From assembly GCF_021491375.1 (NCBI RefSeq), contig NZ_JAKEVY010000003.1, forward strand, positions 310,001-374,000: a stretch of 64,000 bases of DNA, written 5' to 3'. The translations under genes were made by a program, and so were the position numbers. Of the stretch, positions 55,911 to 62,695 are shown in pieces. Within the stretch, counting starts at the first letter, position 1; each line of letters starts with the position of its first letter. The notes below the pieces were generated by a model. It was not told where the DNA came from. It saw only the letters and a list, made by a program, of their open reading frames with translations, and ran no database searches. This DNA is from Flavihumibacter fluminis. GTDB taxonomy: Bacteria; Bacteroidota; Bacteroidia; Chitinophagales; Chitinophagaceae.

Positions 55911-55963
55911 ATGCATCCCTGGATGAAAGAAATAATTAATTGAAAATCAACTTCATAATGGAT

Positions 55964-55979
55964 TGGCACATCCCTTGGT
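55964..55979 (+). promoter_or_regulatory. Sigma-54-like promoter of the ABC permease gene
   Basis: TGGCAC, ATCCC, TTGGT has the -24 GG and -12 G at the sigma-54 spacing; the usual TTGC reads TTGG. The predicted start near 55990 gives a 14-base leader before the ATG at 56004. Confidence 0.5.
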
Positions 55980-56003
55980 GGCAAAACAGTACAACTCATA
56001 GGT

Positions 56004-58394
56004 ATGCTCAGAAATTACTGGCGGATTGCCGTGCGAAATCTTTTAAAGCACAAAGGGTTTTCAATTATCAATCTAACCGGACTAACGGTTGCGTTCACCT
56101 GCTGTTTGCTGATGTTCATGTATATCCGGCATGAACTTAGCTTCGACCGTTTCCAGGAAAAGGGAAACCGTATTGTTCGGGTCATCATGGAATACGGTTT
56201 TGGAGAGTCTGAAAAAGTTGCCGGAAATTATACCAGTACCAAAGTGATGCCTGCGTTTAAACGAAATTTTCCTGAAGTGGAAGAAGGTGTTCGCATGTAT
56301 CCTGGAAGCGGATTACTTAAGATAGGAGATCAATTGTATGAAGATCCTGAATTCCTTTTTGCCGACTCTACCTTTTTTCATGTGTTTCCCTCCTTCAGGC
56401 TGCAGGCAGGTTCACCAGATAAAGTATTGGGCGCACCCAATCAACTGGTGATGACTGCATCTGCTGCTAAAAAATACTTTCCTCACCAAAATGCTGTGGG
56501 ACAAACCATTTTGGTGGGCACCCAACAAACACCCTTTATCGTAACAGGTATAACAGATGATTGTCCGTCCAACTCCCAGATCCGGTTTTCAATGGTAGGT
56601 TCTTTTTCTTCTCTTGGACCTGCTCAGGAGGAAACTTACTGGAACGCGAATTACCAGACCTATTTGTTATTAAAAGAAAATACCTCCCTTCCCAATCTGC
56701 AGGCTAAAATCAGGCCTTTCATGGAGAAGGAAATGAATGATCCATCGATCTGGCTTACCTATTACCTGGAACCTTTGTTTGATGTTCATCTGCATTCTCC
56801 CCACAATGCGTATGTAGCGAATACTGATATCCGTTATATCTATATTGCAAGCGGGATGGCAATTCTGATATTGCTGATTGCCTGCTTTACCTACATCAAT
56901 ATGAGTACAGCAAGGTCCCTTGAAAGAGCACGTGAAGTTGGAATCCGCAAAGTTACAGGAGCAACCCGCCAGCAGGTTTTCAGTCAGTTTATTGGAGAGT
57001 CGCTGGTGCTATCAGTACTAGCTCTTTTAATCAGTTTTGCTGCTACTGCCTTGCTTTTGCCTCTCTTTAATGAACTGGTGAATCGGTCACTTAATATGAT
57101 GGATCTGATACATCCGATGTTGCTTTTTTCTGCTCTTGGTATGGTGATTTTCATTGCTGTATTGGCTGGCTCCTATCCGGCACTGGTAGTATCAGGTTTC
57201 CAACCCATCAAAGTGCTGAAAGGAAATTTCAGAAACAGCGACAATGGAAACTGGGTCAGACAATCATTAACTGTTTTTCAGTTTACTATATCGGCATTCC
57301 TTTTAATAGGAAGTTTTGCCATGTACAAACAGGTAAAATTTATTCATGAAAAATCACTTGGATTCAACCGGGATCATGTGGTGGTTGTAAAGTCTGATTA
57401 CAAGGTGAGTGAGAAAATGGATCTGCTTAAGAATCAGCTTAAAGCGAATCCCCAAATCAAAAACACTTCGTTAAGCTATAATGCTCCTATTTCTATTGTA
57501 GGCGGATATGGTATGCGCAGCGCAATCATGCCTGAAAACAGTTCACTTAATGTCTATGCCAATCCAATTGATGAGGAATATTTGCGGACAAATGAAATTC
57601 AGTTAATCGCCGGTGAAGACATCAATCGACAGGATGTGCTGGATGCTTCTCATCCGGAAAATGAAAAGAACTATTTTCATTTTATTCTGAATGAATCTGC
57701 AGCGAAGCAGTTAGGATGGAGCCCACAGGAAGCCATTGGTAAAAAAATGTTCCTGGATGAATCAAGGCCAGGTATTGTAAAAGGCGTAGTCAAAGATTTT
57801 CATTTCAGTTCCATGCATTCTCCTATTCAGGGCCTGGTGCTTTTTCCTTCTAATTATGGTAATAATCTGCTGGTGAAAGTATCCGGGAAACAATTACCTG
57901 AAACAATTGCTTTCATGGAGAAAACCTGGAAAGAGCTGGTGAAACATCGTCCATTCAGTTACAGCTTTATGGATGAGGATTATAACAGAATGTATCAAGC
58001 AGAACAACAAACCGTAAAAGTCATTGGACTCTTTACAGGGGTAGCAATATTGCTGGCTTGTGTGGGCCTGTTGGGTTTATCTGCATTCTCTGTACAACAA
58101 AGAACCAAGGAAATAGGAGTGCGAAAAGTATTGGGAGCATCAGTACAGGGAATTGTCTGGATGCTGGCAACTTATTTCCTACGACTGGTACTCGTGGCAT
58201 CCTTAATAGCACTGCCAATTGGATGGTTTGCAACCAACAAATGGCTGGAAGATTTTAGTTACAGGACCAACCTGGATCTAACCGTATTTATTTGGCCGGT
58301 AGTGGGATTAAGCTTACTCGCATTAATTGCTATAAGTGTTCAAACCATCAGGGCGGCAGTTTTGAACCCGGTAAAAAGTTTGCGTTCGGAATAA
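56004..58394 (+). CDS. Lone MacB/FtsX-type ABC transporter permease
   Basis: A 796-residue protein of the large Bacteroidota permease group. The first membrane span (KHKGFSIINLTGLTVAFTCCLLMFMYI) is followed by a MacB periplasmic core, then three FtsX spans (about 275-430, with RSLEREREV-like segment SLERAREVGIRKVTGATRQQV). A second periplasmic core and a second FtsX set close it (QQRTKEIGVRKVLGASVQGIV). No ATP-binding subunit lies next to it, so the ATPase must be encoded elsewhere. Related permeases act in macrolide or peptide efflux and in envelope stress. Confidence 0.92.
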   Translation: MLRNYWRIAVRNLLKHKGFSIINLTGLTVAFTCCLLMFMYIRHELSFDRFQEKGNRIVRVIMEYGFGESEKVAGNYTSTKVMPAFKRNFPEVEEGVRMYPGSGLLKIGDQLYEDPEFLFADSTFFHVFPSFRLQAGSPDKVLGAPNQLVMTASAAKKYFPHQNAVGQTILVGTQQTPFIVTGITDDCPSNSQIRFSMVGSFSSLGPAQEETYWNANYQTYLLLKENTSLPNLQAKIRPFMEKEMNDPSIWLTYYLEPLFDVHLHSPHNAYVANTDIRYIYIASGMAILILLIACFTYINMSTARSLERAREVGIRKVTGATRQQVFSQFIGESLVLSVLALLISFAATALLLPLFNELVNRSLNMMDLIHPMLLFSALGMVIFIAVLAGSYPALVVSGFQPIKVLKGNFRNSDNGNWVRQSLTVFQFTISAFLLIGSFAMYKQVKFIHEKSLGFNRDHVVVVKSDYKVSEKMDLLKNQLKANPQIKNTSLSYNAPISIVGGYGMRSAIMPENSSLNVYANPIDEEYLRTNEIQLIAGEDINRQDVLDASHPENEKNYFHFILNESAAKQLGWSPQEAIGKKMFLDESRPGIVKGVVKDFHFSSMHSPIQGLVLFPSNYGNNLLVKVSGKQLPETIAFMEKTWKELVKHRPFSYSFMDEDYNRMYQAEQQTVKVIGLFTGVAILLACVGLLGLSAFSVQQRTKEIGVRKVLGASVQGIVWMLATYFLRLVLVASLIALPIGWFATNKWLEDFSYRTNLDLTVFIWPVVGLSLLALIAISVQTIRAAVLNPVKSLRSE

Positions 58395-58431
58395 TTTGAG
58401 TTGAATTACGGCTTCAGTATCTTAGGCTGAT

Positions 58432-59832
58432 ATGGGACAGATCAGCCTGAAAGAAAAGATCGGCTATGGATTCGGCGATATGGCTTCCTCCATGTTCTGG
58501 AAACTATTTGGAATCTATCTCCTGTTTTTTTATACCGATGTAATGGGTTTACCTGCAGCAGCAGTGGGTACCTTATTACTGATAACACGGATTTGGGACA
58601 CCCTGCTTGATCCGGTAATAGGTATGATTGCAGACCGAACTCAATCCCGCTGGGGAAACTTTCGCCCTTACCTGTTATACCTGGCTGTTCCCTTCGGGAT
58701 CATGGGAATCGTCACGTTCACAGTGCCTAATCTTGGATCACAGCAGCAGCTGCTGATCTATGTGTATGGAACCTATTCCCTGATGATGCTGGTTTATTCC
58801 TTCATCAATGTGCCCTATGCTGCCTTACTGGGTGTCATCTCTGAAGACCCGAAGGAAAGAAATATCCTCGCTTCCTTTAGAATGGGTTTTGCTTTTGCCG
58901 GTAGCTTTGTTGCACTTGCACTGATAGAACCTTTGATCTCTTACAGGGGAGGAAGTACGCAGCTTGCGATGCCTCAAAATGCAACTGCCTGGCAATGGGC
59001 CGTGGGTGTGATTGCAATACTCTGTGTCATCCTGTTCTTATTTTGTTTTGCCTGGGTAAAAGAAAGAGTTCAACCGATCCGGCCAACATCAAACACTCTT
59101 AAAACGGATCTTCGGGACCTGCTCAGCAACAGACCCTGGGCTATTCTGGTTGTTGCCGGAATAGCTGTCCTGATTTTCAATTCGATCAGAGATGGCGCAG
59201 CGATGTACTATTTCCGCTATTATATTCACGAAAAGGAAGCAGTTCAACTGGGTCCGATTGCCATCAACTTTTCGACCCTCTACCTGGTTATCGGACAGAT
59301 TGCCAATCTGATTGGGGTAATGCTGGCATTCCCTATTGCAAACAAATATGGTAAAAAACGATGCTTCAGTATTGCTATGGGGATCGCATCCATGCTTAGC
59401 ATACTGTTTTTCTGGATGGGGCAGCATGATCTGGTACTGATCTTTTTATTACAATTTATGATCAGCTGCTGTGCCGGTACGGTATTCCCTTTGCTATGGT
59501 CTATGTATGCAGATATTGCAGATTATTCAGAGTGGAAAACCGGCAGGAGAGCAACAGGTCTGATCTTTTCATCTTCTTCTATGTCGCAAAAGATGGGCTG
59601 GACACTGGGTTCAGCTCTTACAGCCTGGTTGCTGGCTGCTTTTGGATTTCAGGCCAACCAGGTGCAGGAGGAATTGGCCCAAACCGGTATACGTTTAATG
59701 CTTAGCTGGCTTCCCGCAATCGGATCTGTAATCGCATTGATTATGATTTATTTTTATCCCCTTACAGATGCGGAAATGCAACGAATTGGAACTATTTTAA
59801 AAGAACAGCGTAGATCAGAAAATGCGAATTGA
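58432..59832 (+). CDS. GPH-family sugar:cation symporter
   Basis: A 466-residue membrane protein with twelve hydrophobic segments. GPH features include KEKIGYGFGDMASSMFW at the start, TRIWDTLLDPVIGMIADRTQSRWGNFRPY after the first spans, and the late YADIADYSEWKTGRRATGLIFSS motif, as in MelB-like symporters. The next gene, overlapping by 11 bases, encodes a 2-epimerase of cellobiose or mannobiose type, so a disaccharide is the likely cargo. Confidence 0.93.
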   Translation: MGQISLKEKIGYGFGDMASSMFWKLFGIYLLFFYTDVMGLPAAAVGTLLLITRIWDTLLDPVIGMIADRTQSRWGNFRPYLLYLAVPFGIMGIVTFTVPNLGSQQQLLIYVYGTYSLMMLVYSFINVPYAALLGVISEDPKERNILASFRMGFAFAGSFVALALIEPLISYRGGSTQLAMPQNATAWQWAVGVIAILCVILFLFCFAWVKERVQPIRPTSNTLKTDLRDLLSNRPWAILVVAGIAVLIFNSIRDGAAMYYFRYYIHEKEAVQLGPIAINFSTLYLVIGQIANLIGVMLAFPIANKYGKKRCFSIAMGIASMLSILFFWMGQHDLVLIFLLQFMISCCAGTVFPLLWSMYADIADYSEWKTGRRATGLIFSSSSMSQKMGWTLGSALTAWLLAAFGFQANQVQEELAQTGIRLMLSWLPAIGSVIALIMIYFYPLTDAEMQRIGTILKEQRRSENAN

Positions 59833-60991
59833 CAGCACTATTCAAGATTGGAAAAACAGTCTTCAAATTGAATTGAATCGAATTCTTCTTTTCTGGAAGC
59901 AGGTAGTTATCGATAAACATACCGGAGCCTGTTTTGGTCGTGTTTCCAATAGTAACCAGGTGTTTGGGGAAGCGGAGAGAGGACTTGTTCAGCAGGCCAG
60001 AGTACTGTGGGCATTTTCGGCCGCCTATGGATTGAATAAAGCAGAGGAGGATAAACAGGTTGCTGACAAGGCCTATGAATATCTGATACATACTTTTGAA
60101 GACAAACAGCATGGCGGATATTTCTGGATCGTGGATCACCAGGGATATCCGCTTGTTACCAAAAAACAGTTATACGGACTAGCATTTGCATTATTCGGAC
60201 TTGCAGAATATGCTGCTGTCATGCAGGTGAAGGAAGCAAAAGAGAAAGCCATCGCCCTTTTTCATATTATAGAGAACTATTTCTCCGACAATACATCCGG
60301 CGGTTATTTAGAAGCCTTATCTCAAAGCTGGGAACCCATTTCGGATATGCGGTTGAGTGAGACAGATCTCAATGCGCCAAAATCAATGAATACTCATCTC
60401 CATTTACTGGAAGCCTATTCCTGTTTTTTTAAAATCTGGCCGGATAAACAGTTAAAATCACAAATAGAACTGCTCCTGCAACTTTTTCAAAAAAAGATAA
60501 TTGATTCAGCTAACGGTAATCTATACCTGTTTTTTGACATCAACTGGAAAGTTGTATCTGCTTCTGTTTCCCATGGGCACGATGTGGAAGCTGCCTGGTT
60601 ATTGTGGGAAGCAGCCTTGCAGCTGGATGATCCGGACTTATTAAAGCAGATCCAAACATCCTCTTTAGGTCTGCTGGAATCTGCTGTTAAAGGATTGGAT
60701 AGTGATGGTGCTCTTTGGGAGGGTACTGAAAAACATTGGTGGCCCCAGGCGGAAGCAATGGTTGGTTTTTATACCGGTTGGCAATTTACCCAGGATCCAT
60801 TATGGCTAACACGGTCCCTAAACTCCTGGAAATTTATCCGGCAAAAACTGGTGGACAAGAAAAACGGCGAATGGTTCTGGGGAATTGATGCTGACGGCAG
60901 GGTACTGAAAAAGGATAAAGCAGGATTCTGGAAATGTCCCTACCATAACAGCCGATCCTGCATTGAACTCATTCGCCGTATTGAAAATTAG
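59822..60991 (+). CDS. Cellobiose/mannobiose 2-epimerase (AGE family)
   Basis: A 389-residue cytosolic (alpha/alpha)6-barrel enzyme. The catalytic His motifs are visible: SHGHDVEAAWLL in the middle and KHWWPQAEAMVGFY towards the end, both typical of cellobiose 2-epimerases. FGRVSNSNQVFGEAERGLVQQARVLW marks the N-terminal substrate region. Expected reaction: C2 epimerisation of a reducing-end glucose or mannose in a beta-linked disaccharide, feeding a phosphorylase or glycosidase. The start overlaps the transporter gene, and the 3' end overlaps the next convergent gene by 4 bases. Confidence 0.9.
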   Translation: MRIDSTIQDWKNSLQIELNRILLFWKQVVIDKHTGACFGRVSNSNQVFGEAERGLVQQARVLWAFSAAYGLNKAEEDKQVADKAYEYLIHTFEDKQHGGYFWIVDHQGYPLVTKKQLYGLAFALFGLAEYAAVMQVKEAKEKAIALFHIIENYFSDNTSGGYLEALSQSWEPISDMRLSETDLNAPKSMNTHLHLLEAYSCFFKIWPDKQLKSQIELLLQLFQKKIIDSANGNLYLFFDINWKVVSASVSHGHDVEAAWLLWEAALQLDDPDLLKQIQTSSLGLLESAVKGLDSDGALWEGTEKHWWPQAEAMVGFYTGWQFTQDPLWLTRSLNSWKFIRQKLVDKKNGEWFWGIDADGRVLKKDKAGFWKCPYHNSRSCIELIRRIEN

Positions 60992-61662
60992 CAATCTGGC
61001 TTGATTACGTTCTCCATTGTTTTGCCATCAAACTTAAACAAGCCAAAGCCGGTTGTTCCAAACCAGAGTTGGCCGGAATTGTCTTCATAAATGAGTTGGA
61101 CAGGAGTTTGAATGGGCTGGTCGTTGGGACTCCTGGGCGAACGAAACATTGGAAGGGTGGTAAAGGCTTCATTTTCAAACTTCGCCAAACCTTTGCGCGT
61201 GCCGGCCCAGAGAATCCCCTTTTTATCAAGATAAAGATTAAGTATCTCATTATCAGGTAATCCATTTGCAGTAGTATAGGATGTCCAACCCTGCTTGTTT
61301 TTTCGGGAGATACCCCCGTTGGTTGCCATCCATACATTCCCCTGGCTATCCTGAAGGATGGTACGAACCGCATTGCCCGCAAGTCCGTCGTTTTTGGTAA
61401 AATAAGTAAAATCAGTTCCATCAAATACGCAAACCCCGTCCTCTCCGGTTGCGATCCAGACTGTCCCGGTTTTATCCTGCAAAACATACTGAATTGATTG
61501 ACTGATCTGAAATTCTTCTGGCCCTGGTTTAAGTTCTTTCTTCATAAAATCAGGACCTGTCCATACTCCGATGCTGGTTGGTGAAGCATCCGCCGGTTGA
61601 GGTAATTCCTGCTGGTCATTGATCAAAAACAACCAGATCAGGGAAATTAAAATCGAGTTCAT
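60988..61662 (-). CDS. Exported two-component-regulator propeller-type protein
   Basis: A 224-residue protein with a hydrophobic N-terminus (MNSILISLIWLFLI) as signal or anchor. About four Reg_prop blades follow, each with 'D-x-x-G-x-x-W-x-A-T' (QDKTGTVWIATGEDGVCVFDG, QDSQGNVWMATNGGISRKN, LDKKGILWAGTRKGLAKFEN, EDNSGQLWFGTTGFGLFKFDG). Such blades normally form the periplasmic sensor of hybrid two-component systems (14 in a full sensor); here only a short free-standing set remains. Its promoter faces that of the membrane regulator gene at 61814. Confidence 0.85.
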   Translation of the reverse strand: MNSILISLIWLFLINDQQELPQPADASPTSIGVWTGPDFMKKELKPGPEEFQISQSIQYVLQDKTGTVWIATGEDGVCVFDGTDFTYFTKNDGLAGNAVRTILQDSQGNVWMATNGGISRKNKQGWTSYTTANGLPDNEILNLYLDKKGILWAGTRKGLAKFENEAFTTLPMFRSPRSPNDQPIQTPVQLIYEDNSGQLWFGTTGFGLFKFDGKTMENVIKPDC

Positions 61663-61724
61663 GGGAAATTGTTTAGTTTGAAAAATTGATTCAGGACCAA
61701 TCTAGCAGGTGATTTTGTCAAATA

Positions 61725-61764
61725 GGGTAAACCAACTGTAAATTGATTGTAAACGACCTGTAAA
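61725..61764 (+). promoter_or_regulatory. Four 11-bp-phased direct repeats upstream of the membrane regulator gene
   Basis: GGGTAAA (61725), CTGTAAA (61736), TTGTAAA (61747) and CTGTAAA (61758) start exactly 11 bases apart. Head-to-tail repeats at about 11 bp are the usual binding pattern of OmpR/PhoB-type winged helices, which is the domain type encoded just downstream. A possible weaker unit, TTGTCAA, lies at 61715, slightly out of phase. Confidence 0.7.
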
Positions 61765-61780
61765 AACCATTTTTTGAAAT

Positions 61781-61809
61781 TTTACAGCATCCTGTAAAAC
61801 ATATATTTG
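61781..61809 (+). promoter_or_regulatory. Further half-sites and -7 box of the membrane regulator gene
   Basis: An inverted copy (TTTACAG, 61781-61787) and a direct copy (CTGTAAA, 61792-61798) of the repeat unit precede TATATTTG (61802-61809), a full match to the -7 box TAnnTTTG. No TTG lies 19 bases upstream of it, which suits an activator-dependent promoter. Transcription would start at or next to the ATG. Confidence 0.55.
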
Positions 61810-61813
61810 ACAT

Positions 61814-62695
61814 ATGAAATGGAAGCTGTATTGGGGGATTGTATTGCTGTTGCCGGTATTGGTACTGGCAGCATTTATGCACCGTGACTCCGCTAATGCT
61901 GAATATAAGAAGGCCCGGGAAGAAATCATTTTACGGAAGGTTTCACACAAATTGTTGCAGGCAGCCGGGGATAGCAGTTCCCGTGTGCCCGAAATCAAGA
62001 AAATTTCGGAAACTGAATACCTGCTTCCCCTGGAAACAGCCATTTCTTTTCATCCCGATTCACTGGTGAATATCATCAATCAGGTAATTCAGCAACATGG
62101 GTTATCCAACCGATACATGGTAAATGTACTGGAACAACCTGCTAATAAAATTGTATTTGGTTATGCAATGATTGGGTCCGAACAGGAGAATATCATACCC
62201 TGCCTGGGTCGGGAACAACCAGTAGGAAAATATTCGGTACTGATTCGATGGGAACCTCATAACAATTCAGGAACGGCTTTCTGGATAGCTGGGATAGTTC
62301 TTGCTGCTGGAATCGGGGCCGGACTGTATTTTAAAAGAGTCCGGCGCATGCCCAAGAAAGAAGAAGGTCAAGTTATACAGGAGGAAATCCTGCCTGGAAG
62401 CCTGTCCATCGGCCATTATCAGTTCCATGCTGAAGCGCAGGAGCTTCACTTTGGAGAAACCATCCTTTCTCTGACAGGGAAAGAAACAAAATTGCTTCAG
62501 ATTTTTGCAGCCTCCCTCAACGAACTCGTAGATCGCAAAAGGCTCCAAAAAGAGGTTTGGGAAGATGAAGGCGTTATAGTTGGCCGGAGTCTTGACATGT
62601 ATATCTCAAAACTTCGAAAGAAATTGGAATTGGACCCTGCAGTTCAGCTAATAAATGTACATGGCAAGGGCTACAAATTGGAAGTACGGGCTTAA
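61814..62695 (+). CDS. Membrane-anchored winged-helix transcription regulator
   Basis: A 293-residue protein. A first membrane span (about 5-21) leads to a periplasmic region of some 130 residues, then a second span (153-173) and a basic cytoplasmic linker. An OmpR-type Trans_reg_C winged helix follows (195-292, with LTGKETKLLQIF, then VGRSLDMYISKLRKKL and VHGKGYKLEV). There is no receiver domain. This is the reverse of ToxR/CadC, whose DNA-binding domain is N-terminal. It should sense a periplasmic signal and bind DNA from the membrane. The upstream repeats suggest autoregulation. It overlaps the convergent phytochrome gene by 4 bases. Confidence 0.88.
   Translation: MKWKLYWGIVLLLPVLVLAAFMHRDSANAEYKKAREEIILRKVSHKLLQAAGDSSSRVPEIKKISETEYLLPLETAISFHPDSLVNIINQVIQQHGLSNRYMVNVLEQPANKIVFGYAMIGSEQENIIPCLGREQPVGKYSVLIRWEPHNNSGTAFWIAGIVLAAGIGAGLYFKRVRRMPKKEEGQVIQEEILPGSLSIGHYQFHAEAQELHFGETILSLTGKETKLLQIFAASLNELVDRKRLQKEVWEDEGVIVGRSLDMYISKLRKKLELDPAVQLINVHGKGYKLEVRA

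Larger units (their letters stand above)
55700..56003. other. Divergent intergenic region with sigma-54-type signals
   Basis: This 304-base gap separates the ZU5 lipoprotein gene and the ABC permease gene. It holds a 16-bp palindrome (55895-55910) and a -24/-12-like motif (55964-55979) ahead of the permease. No credible open frame was seen. Confidence 0.6.

Noticed and set aside
55796-55999. 67-codon minus-strand frame in the permease upstream region
   Set aside because: It covers the palindrome and the sigma-54-like promoter, and its translation has no coherent features.
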